Origin: Bacillota bacterium
GTDB lineage: Bacteria > Bacillota > UBA994 > PWPR01
Assembly (NCBI GenBank): GCA_028280325.1
Contig: JANQLZ010000069.1
Location: 1-53,643 of the forward strand
Reading direction: 5' to 3'
DNA length: 53,643 nucleotides
A model generated the notes under the pieces. It had not been told where the DNA came from. It searched no databases and saw only the letters and a program-made list of their open reading frames with translations. The stretch's first letter is position 1. The number at the start of each line of letters is the position of its first letter. This document shows positions 26,277 to 33,996 of the stretch, piece by piece. The position numbers and the translations under genes were made by a program.

Positions 26277-27068
26277 CTATTCACAGATGCTAAGTGGTAC
26301 TAAAGTTTTATAATTTTTTTCGTTTTCATTTATTTCCACTATTTTTGCATTAACTTCAAAGAATTTTTTGATATTGCTTTGACTAATAATGTCTTTTGTG
26401 TTCCCATAAATATGATGTTTATCATAGGAAAACATTATTGTTTTATCAGAAATCTTCAGAGCATGATTAGGATAATGGGTATTGATAACACAGGCAATAT
26501 TTTTTTTTTCTGATAATCTCTTAATAATATTGAGGATGATAAGTTGATTCTTAATATCTAAGTTTGATTCGGGCTCATCAAGAATCAAAATATCTGGCTC
26601 AGAAACTAATGCCCTTGCTACCAGAACCAGCTGTAATTCTCCACCACTGAGTTCTGATATGTTTTTGCTTTTGAGGTTTTTAATATTTAGTTCTTCCAAG
26701 GCCCATTCACAGACTGCAATATCCTTTGCAGCTGGCATAGAAAATACGCCTAAATGAGGATTTCTCCCCATTATGACCATTTCCATAACTGTATAGGAAA
26801 AAATCGTTGCTTTAGCTTGAGGCACGTAACTAATCTTTTTCCAAATATCAGCAGCAGCTAAATTACTAAAAGACTGCCCTTCAATTATCGTTTCACCTCT
26901 TTGCCAGTTTAAAAAACCCATCATACATTTTAAAAAGGTTGTTTTCCCCACGCCATTAGGGCCAAGTATAGTTAAAATCTGGCCTTCTGCTATCTGAAAA
27001 TTCACGTCTTCAAATAAAACACGTTCATTATCATAGCCAAAGGTTCCATTGATAACCCCAAACTTCAT
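26277..27068 (-). CDS. FecE/FepC-like iron-complex ABC ATPase
   Basis: 263 aa ATP-binding subunit of a type II importer. Walker A GPNGVGKTT, signature LSGGELQLVLVARAL, Walker B ILILDEPESNLD, switch INTHYP. ATG at 27068 is chosen because GGGGG lies 9 nt upstream; an ATG two codons earlier is too close to it. Overlaps the permease gene by 4 bp. Energises uptake of a ferric siderophore, haem or corrinoid; the Fur box upstream of the operon favours iron. Confidence 0.93.
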   Translation of the reverse strand: MKFGVINGTFGYDNERVLFEDVNFQIAEGQILTILGPNGVGKTTFLKCMMGFLNWQRGETIIEGQSFSNLAAADIWKKISYVPQAKATIFSYTVMEMVIMGRNPHLGVFSMPAAKDIAVCEWALEELNIKNLKSKNISELSGGELQLVLVARALVSEPDILILDEPESNLDIKNQLIILNIIKRLSEKKNIACVINTHYPNHALKISDKTIMFSYDKHHIYGNTKDIISQSNIKKFFEVNAKIVEINENEKNYKTLVPLSICE

Positions 27069-28084
27069 GACCATCTACCCCCTGTTCTTCTCAGCAGGTA
27101 AGCAAAGAATGGTGCTCCAATAATAGCGGTCAGGATCGATAAAGGAATCTGAGCCGGGGTAAGAGTTCTCGACAAATTATCTATGAAAAGCAAATAAAAA
27201 GCCCCTAAAAAGACCGTCGCTGGTACCAGTGCTTTATGGTCATTGCCTACTATCATTCTTCCTACATGGGGAATAACCAGCCCTATCCACCCCACAATTC
27301 CACAGAATGCTACTGACACCGCAGTGATTATTGATGATGCCCCGATAATGATGAGCCTGTATTTTTTAACATCTATTCCAAGTGAGCTGGCTTCTTCCTC
27401 TGTTAAGGAAAGAACATTAATTTTCCATCTCAATAAGACGATTATCAGAATGCCAGTAAGAATAAACGGCAAAGCTGTTAAGACATCTCGCATGACAATT
27501 CCATTTAAGCTGCCCATCAGCCAATACACTATTTCGGGTAGCTTATCATCAGGATCAGCCACATACTTGATAAAAGAAATCAGCGCTGTAAAAAAAGCAC
27601 CTGTAATAACCCCGGATAAAACCAGCGTGTATAATGTAGCAGCGCTTTTTCGCTTACTTATGAGATAAGTAATTAAAACAGCTCCAACACCAAAAGCAAG
27701 GGCCATCAGTTGGGTAACAATTACACTGTTGGATAATAAAATACCCAAGGCTGCCCCAAAACCAGCCCCTGCCGCAACCCCTAAAATATGCGGGCTAACA
27801 AGAGGATTACCAAATATCGCCTGAAACGATGTTCCTGATACAGATAATGCTGCTCCTATCATTAAAGCCATTAGTATTCTGGGCAAGCGTACTCCCAGCA
27901 CAACAATCTCTTCAATATCATCCCAAAACACTTCTACTGAGCTGATCTTAGAAAACAGGATAGAAAAGGTTGTTTTGGGGCTTACATAAAATCTTCCGAT
28001 ACATAGCGATACAACTAATAATATTAGTGGAAGGACTGCTAAAATTATTAGCTTCTTTTTGATATTCTTGCTCTTTATTTTCAT
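27065..28084 (-). CDS. FecCD-family iron-complex ABC permease
   Basis: 339 aa with about nine to ten membrane helices. Family marks: VRLPRILMALMIGAALSVSG near residue 70, GNPLVSPHILGVAAGAGFGA, and the ATPase-coupling loop SLGIDVKKYR. The C terminus has IGLVIPHVGRMIVGNDHK. The substrate path would homodimerise or pair with itself, as only one permease gene is present. Start ATG is 65 bp after the binding protein stop. The gene end overlaps the ATPase start. Confidence 0.93.
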   Translation of the reverse strand: MKIKSKNIKKKLIILAVLPLILLVVSLCIGRFYVSPKTTFSILFSKISSVEVFWDDIEEIVVLGVRLPRILMALMIGAALSVSGTSFQAIFGNPLVSPHILGVAAGAGFGAALGILLSNSVIVTQLMALAFGVGAVLITYLISKRKSAATLYTLVLSGVITGAFFTALISFIKYVADPDDKLPEIVYWLMGSLNGIVMRDVLTALPFILTGILIIVLLRWKINVLSLTEEEASSLGIDVKKYRLIIIGASSIITAVSVAFCGIVGWIGLVIPHVGRMIVGNDHKALVPATVFLGAFYLLFIDNLSRTLTPAQIPLSILTAIIGAPFFAYLLRRTGGRWS

Positions 28085-28149
28085 TGTTTTTTATTATGCC
28101 TTTCACCAAAAACATTAGGGGATTTCACAACCCACTGACATTTTGTTAC

Positions 28150-29265
28150 CTAATAGTTTTTGCCAGATCCTCTGTTCATGACTTCTTCTCTAACTGGATC
28201 TAATATGCCATCAATGTCTTCATCAGCAATATCATATTTGTAATAAGTGTTGTAGTATTCTTTTATTTCAACTTTCATATCATAGGTAAATAGCTCCGGA
28301 TAATTCTTTTGCGCCATCCATTGCAACATCAATGGAGCATCAGCACTTGGCGGGAACCATCTAGCAATACCTGTAGGTATCTTATATACTCTACGATCCT
28401 GAACTGCTTTAACCTTGCTCCAATCCTGCCCTTTAATGGTGTTATTATATAAATCCTCAGGCATTGCATTGTTAAAGATGTAGATTACATCTGGATTCAT
28501 TCTATATATTTGCTCCATATCCACATTAGATGTTCCGTCTAAATCTTCTGCCACATTTTTGGCCCCAGTCAGGCTAATCCAACCATCTCCCTGGCTGCCC
28601 TTACCCGAAACTCCAATTTCCTTTTCACTCAATCTGAAGAGAGTTAACACTTTTACTTTTTCAGACTCCTCAAGATTAACTGTTTTTTCTTTAACATCAT
28701 CTAAAACTTGATGACCATAATCGATAATATCGTCAATGGCTGTCTCAATTTCAAAAACATCTCCCAGCACCTTAACCCAGAGCAACATCATCTCTAAGGA
28801 ATCTCCTCTTACATCTGGTTTTGTATTTATGCTGGTTACTCCGAGTTGATCATAAAGTTGATCCTGTTGGGCCATTGCACCGTAGAAAAAAACAACATCA
28901 GGCTTTAATGCCAGTAATTCTTCTGTATTTACCTCAAAGCCTTGCATGAAAGATGACTCAATATCTAACAATTGAGGTGCCATTTTTCCTAAAATAGACC
29001 GCTCTGCATCAACCTTTGAACCAGGGTGAATACCAACTAATTTGTCGAGGTCACCTCCAATTAATTTATAAATACTTGGAAGTGGCACAGATGTCATCAC
29101 AACTCTTTCCAGTTGATCTGCTGGAGGTAAGATTACTTCTTTACCGGAAGGGCACACATAAGTTCTCTCAATATCTTGATCAGGTTCCTGCACTTGTTGA
29201 GTGCAGCCAGTTAACAACATTGCCAGTGCAGTTAATAACACCACACTTAATTTTAAGATCTTCAT
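28150..29265 (-). CDS. FecB/BtuF-like iron-complex binding lipoprotein
   Basis: 371 aa. Signal peptide with lipobox LLTGC (Cys21), then the periplasmic-binding fold of PF01497: VVMTSVPLPSIYKLIGGDLD, LLALKPDVVFFYGAM, and the C-terminal IFNNAMPEDLYNN. WFPPSADAPLMLQW near the C terminus is typical of clostridial siderophore/haem binding proteins. Good AGGAGG. First gene of the leftward uptake operon; a Fur box lies ~207 bp upstream of the start. Confidence 0.92.
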   Translation of the reverse strand: MKILKLSVVLLTALAMLLTGCTQQVQEPDQDIERTYVCPSGKEVILPPADQLERVVMTSVPLPSIYKLIGGDLDKLVGIHPGSKVDAERSILGKMAPQLLDIESSFMQGFEVNTEELLALKPDVVFFYGAMAQQDQLYDQLGVTSINTKPDVRGDSLEMMLLWVKVLGDVFEIETAIDDIIDYGHQVLDDVKEKTVNLEESEKVKVLTLFRLSEKEIGVSGKGSQGDGWISLTGAKNVAEDLDGTSNVDMEQIYRMNPDVIYIFNNAMPEDLYNNTIKGQDWSKVKAVQDRRVYKIPTGIARWFPPSADAPLMLQWMAQKNYPELFTYDMKVEIKEYYNTYYKYDIADEDIDGILDPVREEVMNRGSGKNY

Positions 29266-29330
29266 TTAAGACCTCCTGTTATTTTGTTACTCTCAACTCC
29301 TTAAAGAGTATAAAAGCCATATTCCAATCA

Positions 29331-29400
29331 TAGTTAGGGTTTACTGAATGAATCGCTGGAGTTCAATCAGTAACGAGCAGAGCTCGTAAAATGTGATTAC
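29331..29400. repeat. Truncated copy of the 8603-8694 repeat unit
   Basis: Reads TAGGGTTTACTGAATGAATC, then a CAGTAACGAGC-containing stretch, matching the reverse complement of 8620-8694 with scattered substitutions. The matching ends near GTAAAATG. It lies in the 5' leader of the iron operon, between the Fur box and the first gene. Confidence 0.7.
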
Positions 29401-29471
29401 ACCAATTGTTTACTAGGTATACGTCGTGAGCAAAAAAAAGAAACTTAGTTTAATAAAATTCATTTCTGATT

Positions 29472-29488
29472 TTGATAATCATTATCAA
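29472..29488. promoter_or_regulatory. Fur box
   Basis: TGATAATCATTATCA is a perfect 7-1-7 inverted repeat with TT and AA flanks, the classical Fur/PerR-family operator. It sits upstream of the leftward FecB-like gene. Iron repression of the operon is inferred. Confidence 0.88.
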
Positions 29489-29656
29489 GATATACTCAAA
29501 AAATTTAGCAACCTGCACTAAAAGAACATACAGTTACTAATCCAACTATGTTTTCAAGCAAGGCTCAAACTAAGTACAGCTAAGTACAGTTTGCTACCTA
29601 ACAACTTATTTTGAATTGGCAAACTTATCAAACCAGTTACCATATTCACATTCGAT

Positions 29657-29685
29657 ATTGTATACCGGGGTATACGTTTTGTCAA
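29657..29685 (-). promoter_or_regulatory. Consensus promoter with palindromic spacer (possible metal-repressor operator)
   Basis: On the minus strand: TTGACA, a 17-nt spacer, TACAAT. The spacer and -10 edge hold a perfect 16-bp palindrome GTATACCGGGGTATAC (29660-29675, written on the plus strand). GC-centred palindromes flanked by TATAC resemble CsoR/CstR-type operators. Transcription would run leftward toward the iron operon, ~390 bp away, with the Fur box and the repeat in between. Confidence 0.65.
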
Positions 29686-29688
29686 GCT

Positions 29689-29935
29689 CTCTAATCTACA
29701 TTTATTTTTCATAAATTCAGCTATATTTTAATCGCGGTGTAATTACATGATGCTAGTGAAGCTTATCACTATCTAAGCAGCGGCCTTTTTCTTAGATTTA
29801 AAAGAAATGGAGATGCTATCGGTTAGCAAACTTATAGGGAATAGTCTTTAAAAGTAAAAAAGTGTTGAGCAAAAAGCATCTTATGGAAAAGCTTTAAATG
29901 TCTAATGGAGATTCCTTAACCAGAGTATAATATAT
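29689..29935. other. Intergenic region, no gene seen
   Basis: AT-rich sequence between the palindrome-bearing promoter and the 29936 gene. I see no ORF, no strong hairpin and no clear signal. The interval 29489-29656 is likewise empty apart from a short direct repeat, CTAAGTACAG. Confidence 0.4.
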
Positions 29936-30523
29936 TTATTTTGGAAAGTTAGATTTGGGAGTAAAATAAGATCCAGATCTTGTGACTACTTTTAATTGAA
30001 TTTTATCAGCATGCCTCTCATTAATTACAAGAATCACAACAGGATACTTGATTCCCTCACTATAATCATAGGAATTAGCTGCCATCTCCTCCACAGATAT
30101 TTGACAACTCAAATTGCTAAAGATATGCTGTTCATCAGATCGCCTGATATTTGGGTTGTAATATTCGTGTTTGTAATCAGTAATTTTCACATCATACTTG
30201 TCAGGGTAACTGCTCCCACCACAAATCATAAAATAGAATTTATCTACTTCAAAAAATTCAGGGTTAAAGCACCACAAACCACGTTCGAGATTATTGTCAG
30301 CATTCAACTGTTTAATATTATCTAAAACAGACTCAGGTACGTCTTCTTTAGTAGTAATTTTTGTGAAACTTATCTTAAAATCATCATTACCTATCTCTGA
30401 TCTCCAAATCCAGTACTTCTCTAACTGAGGTAATGGATTCCAACCTGTCTGATAAGAATATATTGATATAGCTACTACAATAGCAATAACTATTATTATT
30501 ATTCTATTGCTTAGCTTTTTCAC
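29936..30523 (-). CDS. Membrane-anchored hypothetical protein, paralogue of the 30787 gene
   Basis: 195 aa from the GTG at 30523, which has GAGAGGTGG five nt upstream; the GTG three codons earlier would overlap that site. N-terminal helix (NRIIIIVIAIVVAISIYSY), then an exported domain with FYFMICGGSSYPDKYDVKI and VEEMAANSYDYSEGIKYP. The block around ICGG and VEE(M/I) is shared with the 30787 product, so they are diverged paralogues. No known domain. Confidence 0.75.
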   Translation of the reverse strand: MKKLSNRIIIIVIAIVVAISIYSYQTGWNPLPQLEKYWIWRSEIGNDDFKISFTKITTKEDVPESVLDNIKQLNADNNLERGLWCFNPEFFEVDKFYFMICGGSSYPDKYDVKITDYKHEYYNPNIRRSDEQHIFSNLSCQISVEEMAANSYDYSEGIKYPVVILVINERHADKIQLKVVTRSGSYFTPKSNFPK

Positions 30524-30568
30524 AAGATCCACCTCTCATGTTATAAAATACTCATAGATTCACAATCC

Positions 30569-30763
30569 TCAATTTTCTTCTGATTTTTTTGCTTCAGTGA
30601 GTCTAATAAAGTAATCATCTAACAACATTCCTAAGGCACCATAAAAAGATAATATTGATCCCGTTACTAAAGATATTTCCAGTTTAATAGCAATCACAGA
30701 TGAAAACAACACAATAATCAATCCTAAGACAAAGAAAATCTTGTATTCTAATTTACTACGCAT
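30569..30763 (-). CDS. Small two-helix membrane protein, 64 aa
   Basis: Two hydrophobic helices (IFFVLGLIIVLFSSVIAI and TGSILSFYGALGMLL) followed by a charged tail (RLTEAKKSEEN). CGGAGGACC ribosome binding site. Sits between two paralogous anchored proteins on the same strand with short gaps, so the three probably form one operon. Function not recognised; size and topology would suit a small accessory subunit. Confidence 0.7.
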   Translation of the reverse strand: MRSKLEYKIFFVLGLIIVLFSSVIAIKLEISLVTGSILSFYGALGMLLDDYFIRLTEAKKSEEN

Positions 30764-30786
30764 TTTAGGTCCTCCGTTTTAAATGA

Positions 30787-31341
30787 TTAATAATTTTGCT
30801 TATTTTCTAAGTAAACTCCTTCGATGGTAGTTGGCACCTTTCTAGAAAACCTATCATTATCGCAAACTTTGGTGCTTATCTTAAAGATAACAAAAGGAAA
30901 CTCAAAGCCTTCACAATATGCAAATGATTTTTCTGAAGAGATTTCTTCTACAGTAGGCTCAAAGTAACCATATCGTATCTGGCTTCTTTTTGACGGTAAG
31001 GCTTTGTGCGACACTTCGTTACCGCTCGCTCCAGTAACCTCATACCTCATATCTACTATGTTTACATCATAACCATTGACAAATTCCTGGCCACCACAAA
31101 GCAAGAAGTAAATACCCTCAGTATTATAATGTTTACCAAGAAAATAATAACTTCCCCTCGTAAGATCCAAGCTATTAATGCCGCTTAACCCTTCCCAAAT
31201 CTCTACAGGAACTTGATCTTTGGACACCATCTTTTCATACTCAAATTCTTCAGGCAAACTATCAGAATTGTAACGGCTACTAATAAAAAGAGCAACTACT
31301 ATAACAATGGTTATAACAACTAATGCGATGTTCTTCTTCAT
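30787..31341 (-). CDS. Membrane-anchored hypothetical protein, 184 aa
   Basis: N-terminal helix (NIALVVITIVIVVALFISS), then an exported domain. Shared with the 29936 product: IYFLLCGGQEFVNGYDVNIV and VEEISSEKSFAYCEGFEFP. The lone Cys before GG and the EG(F/I) K/E pattern near the C terminus are conserved between the pair. GGGAGA upstream of the ATG. Leader of a three-gene leftward unit. Confidence 0.75.
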   Translation of the reverse strand: MKKNIALVVITIVIVVALFISSRYNSDSLPEEFEYEKMVSKDQVPVEIWEGLSGINSLDLTRGSYYFLGKHYNTEGIYFLLCGGQEFVNGYDVNIVDMRYEVTGASGNEVSHKALPSKRSQIRYGYFEPTVEEISSEKSFAYCEGFEFPFVIFKISTKVCDNDRFSRKVPTTIEGVYLENKQNY

Positions 31342-31873
31342 AACTATATTTCTCCCGTTTTCTTATAAATCTTAAAAACCAAAATATCCTACAATTATAT
31401 TATTTTAATAAGGGTGCCACTTAGCTTCATTTTTCTTCATTATACCCCATTTGCTTTCATAGTTGTTAATTACCCTGTTAGCTTTTTTACACAAATTATA
31501 ATCAGTAAAAAATAGACATTTTGCTTCATTAATAGTAATTTGCAAAGCAAAAATTCTCCTTTTAATAAAACAGTTGAACAAGGAAATTGAAACTAATAAG
31601 ATGAATAATGAAGCAGAGTCAGAATGAGCAACAGGACGTTACGAAAGGACTGCTTAGCCATGGACAGTGCGTTTCAGTGCAGTCTGACAGAGCTGCTTTG
31701 TTAATCCATAGTTTCTGACGAAGTTATTTGTTTTCTTTAGGATAATTTTTTACCAATATACATAAATTTGTAATTTTGCCGCTGATGAAGGATATTGTAG
31801 AAAATAATTGAATATAGTTGAAATAATTTTTACATCAGAACTATGAACAATGTTCATAGTGTACTGCTTATCT
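31342..31873. other. AT-rich intergenic region, no gene seen
   Basis: No convincing ORF on either strand; the 61-codon frame at 31750-31935 (minus) overlaps the hicAB promoter and lacks coding character. The part at 31595-31720 is less AT-rich than its surroundings and might be a remnant, but I cannot match it to a family. Confidence 0.4.
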
Positions 31874-31902
31874 TTGCACGTGCTAATAACACGTGCTATA
31901 AT
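31874..31902 (+). promoter_or_regulatory. hicAB promoter/operator, right copy
   Basis: TTGCAC, 17-nt spacer, TATAAT, overlapped by direct repeats CACGTGCTA (31877-31885, 31890-31898). Each repeat contains the palindrome CACGTG. The 13-bp period puts the repeats on nearly the same helix face, as expected for two ribbon-helix-helix dimers. Autoregulation by HicB/HicAB is inferred. Confidence 0.75.
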
Positions 31903-31924
31903 ATGAAAGTAAGGAGAGTTGAGA

Positions 31925-32107
31925 TTGAAAGCCAAAGAATTACTAAGGCTGCTACATAAGAATGGTTGGGAAGTTAAAGCACAAAAAGGCTCCCATATTC
32001 AACTAGTACACCCCACTATAAAAGGTAAAATAACCGTGCCATTTCACAGTGGAGATGTTAAAAAATCTATCTTAAACTTGATACTCAAACAATCAGGGCT
32101 TAAGTAA
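31925..32107 (+). CDS. hicA: HicA family toxin (mRNA interferase)
   Basis: 60 aa. Typical HicA/YcfA fold: KAKELLRLLHKNGWEVKAQK, then GSHIQLVHP with the catalytic His, then KGKITVPFHSGDVKKSIL. It cleaves mRNA and is held in check by HicB. TTG start at 31925 with AAGGAG eight nt upstream; the TTG two codons earlier is too close to that site. Precedes hicB by 35 bp under a strong promoter. Confidence 0.92.
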   Translation: MKAKELLRLLHKNGWEVKAQKGSHIQLVHPTIKGKITVPFHSGDVKKSILNLILKQSGLK

Positions 32108-32142
32108 GCCTGCATATCCTACTTAAGAAAGGAAAAGTTATC

Positions 32143-32562
32143 ATGAATAAACCAGATGAATATATTTACCCAGCTCTCCTGATTCCAGAAGAAGACGGTG
32201 GATACAGCGTTGTTTTTCCAGACCTGCCTGGATGCTACACACAGGGAGAAACTCTTAAAGAGGCTTCCTCAGCGGCACAAGAAGCCCTGGAACTGCACAT
32301 GTATGGCCTTGAAGAGGATGCAGACGAAATTCCGGCTCCATCACTACCAGAAAGTATTGAACGTGAGGCTAACACCTACTTAGTGCCAATTAGAGCATAT
32401 ATGCCATTGGCACGTACTGAAATTGATAGCAGAGTCGTAAAGAAAACACTTACCCTGCCTCGCTATTGGGAACAAAGAGGAAAACAAAGCGGGGTTAACT
32501 TTTCTAAACTATTACTAACTGCTTTAAAGGATTATTTAGGATCGACTGACCGCTCTAATTAG
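32143..32562 (+). CDS. hicB: HicB family antitoxin, right copy
   Basis: 139 aa, HicB fold plus C-terminal ribbon-helix-helix, as in the left copy. By eye it differs from the left copy at residue 2 (Asn for Lys), in EASS for EATS, in EEDADE for EEDEDE and in the penultimate position. Forms the intact toxin-antitoxin pair with hicA. GAAAGGAAAAG ribosome binding site. The downstream flank also matches the left copy but has lost an internal stretch. Confidence 0.93.
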   Translation: MNKPDEYIYPALLIPEEDGGYSVVFPDLPGCYTQGETLKEASSAAQEALELHMYGLEEDADEIPAPSLPESIEREANTYLVPIRAYMPLARTEIDSRVVKKTLTLPRYWEQRGKQSGVNFSKLLLTALKDYLGSTDRSN

Positions 32563-32611
32563 ATTTACAAGAACAAGATCTTAATTTCTGACATATTGAT
32601 ACATATAAAAA

Positions 32612-32806
32612 AAGAACAACTATTGCCTTGTTGTTCTTAGCTTATTATTTTGCTAACCTTTTCTATGGTCAGGTATCCAGCACGCTTATAATCATCAAAA
32701 GTATGGCAGATATAAAGCTCTTTGCCAATCTGATAAATATGATAGCCGATCCCCTCGTCGGCTTCGCTGTATAAACTGTACTTATATCCTTCATTGTTGT
32801 TTGCTG
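32612..32806 (-). pseudogene. 3' fragment (with terminator) of a copy of the 21249 gene
   Basis: Matches 21213-21418 closely: the same terminator hairpin (32612-32638) and the C-terminal coding part, ending abruptly at GTTTGC (32806). No start or signal anchor remains. Shows that the duplication included hicAB and this gene's 3' end, in permuted order relative to the left locus. Confidence 0.8.
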
Positions 32807-32848
32807 TTGTAGAGTAAAAAGCGGACTCTATTGCGAGTAGGGTTCGCT

Positions 32849-33370
32849 TTAAGACTTCTCCTCATGCCAATCAACTAACACATCATAAATATTCTTGTAT
32901 ACTCTTAATACTTCTTCTCTTGACTTTAGGTTATCAACTACAGGTATAAAAACACCAGTTTTCTTTTCAAAATGGTTATTCAAAACGCTCATTTGATCAG
33001 TAATATACTTTACTATTTCTCTGTATGTTTGAATCTCTTCTTTATCATTATTATTATAGTAATTAAACCCAGAGTAGCCAAATGAAGACAAAAACGCAGC
33101 AGGATTATATTCAAAATTATTATATTTTTCTATAATATTACTTGAAACTTTACTAAAATAAGTCATTGTATTAATACCAAGCGATGTAGGCAAATTGCCA
33201 TAGCTATCACCAACTCTTTGAAGATCATAGTAATATTGATTGATTATCAGATAAGCTACTCCGACAGACTCCTTTAAATGGTTATACTGAACATATTGTA
33301 GATAACCTACTGAGATTAGACTTATGCAAACGACTATTGATATAAAAATAATTGTATTTTTCTTAATCAT
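32849..33370 (-). CDS. Membrane-anchored hypothetical protein, 173 aa
   Basis: N-terminal hydrophobic helix (NTIIFISIVVCISLISVGYL), then a tyrosine- and asparagine-rich helical exported domain (NQYYYDLQRVGDSYGNLP; SGFNYYNNNDKEEIQTYREI). No domain recognised. TAGGAG ribosome binding site eight nt from the ATG. An imperfect stem at 32817-32853 could be its terminator. Same strand as the 33459 gene, 88 bp downstream of it. Confidence 0.7.
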   Translation of the reverse strand: MIKKNTIIFISIVVCISLISVGYLQYVQYNHLKESVGVAYLIINQYYYDLQRVGDSYGNLPTSLGINTMTYFSKVSSNIIEKYNNFEYNPAAFLSSFGYSGFNYYNNNDKEEIQTYREIVKYITDQMSVLNNHFEKKTGVFIPVVDNLKSREEVLRVYKNIYDVLVDWHEEKS

Positions 33371-33458
33371 CTATCTTACTCCTATATATAAAGATATTCA
33401 GTATGTTTGTACTCCTAAATTTATTTCATAGTATAATAGCCTAAAAATCGATTGATTA

Positions 33459-33788
33459 TTACTGTAACTTACTATCATCCGATTTGTCTATTTTTCTTTT
33501 CCTTAAATAGTCTAATACAAAGCCAAATATCACCAGTATTAAAAAGCCTGCTACAAAAACAAATATTGTATTAGGCAGAATTTCTCCCAAATCTCTCCCA
33601 GAACTATTTTTTCTTACAACATTTAGCAATGAAATAACTAACATATATAAAGCAAACTTTAAATTCTTATTTATTACTTTCACTGGTTTATCATCTGATA
33701 CGGCTATTTTTCTCTTACTAAAATAGTTTATTACAAAGCCTAACCCCACTAAGCACAAAAACACAATCATTTCCTTTATTGTTCTCAC
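33459..33788 (-). CDS. Small membrane protein with internal duplication
   Basis: 109 aa. Three hydrophobic segments. Two ends carry related motifs: GLGFVINYFSKRKIAVSDD near residue 17 and IFGFVLDYLRKRKIDKSDD near residue 85, so the protein seems to have arisen by duplication of a helix plus basic-acidic tail. The GTG at 33788 has GGGG directly adjacent, too close, so the true start may be inside; an ATG seven codons in is possible. No known family. Confidence 0.6.
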   Translation of the reverse strand: MRTIKEMIVFLCLVGLGFVINYFSKRKIAVSDDKPVKVINKNLKFALYMLVISLLNVVRKNSSGRDLGEILPNTIFVFVAGFLILVIFGFVLDYLRKRKIDKSDDSKLQ

Positions 33789-33959
33789 CCCATTTAATAA
33801 TGTAAATATATTAGTTATTTTATTAATAATAGCATTTTTCTAACATTTTCTAAAGGTAATAAAGTATTTCGCAAGATATCTTATAATATCAATGTTTTTC
33901 TCCACCTTTATACGTTTTTTTTATTTGGTTTGCAATCTGTTTACTATAGTAAAGCAAAA

Positions 33960-33979
33960 GAGCCGCACAAAGGCGACTC
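33960..33979 (-). terminator. Terminator of Kelch gene 1
   Basis: GAGCCGC pairs with GCGACTC (one G-T) around a 6-nt loop; on the minus strand TTTTGCTTT follows. Hairpins of the same GAGCC.../...GGCTC design follow each Kelch gene. Confidence 0.75.
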
Positions 33980-33996
33980 TCTAACTTTTTTACTAA

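Noticed and set aside
31595-31720. A less AT-rich island in the 31.3-31.9 kb gap considered as an RNA gene
   Set aside because: No long paired stem, no match to a riboswitch or tRNA pattern, and no clear promoter or terminator around it.
31750-31935. 61-codon minus-strand frame over the hicAB promoter
   Set aside because: No ribosome binding site, and it covers the conserved promoter/operator on the other strand.
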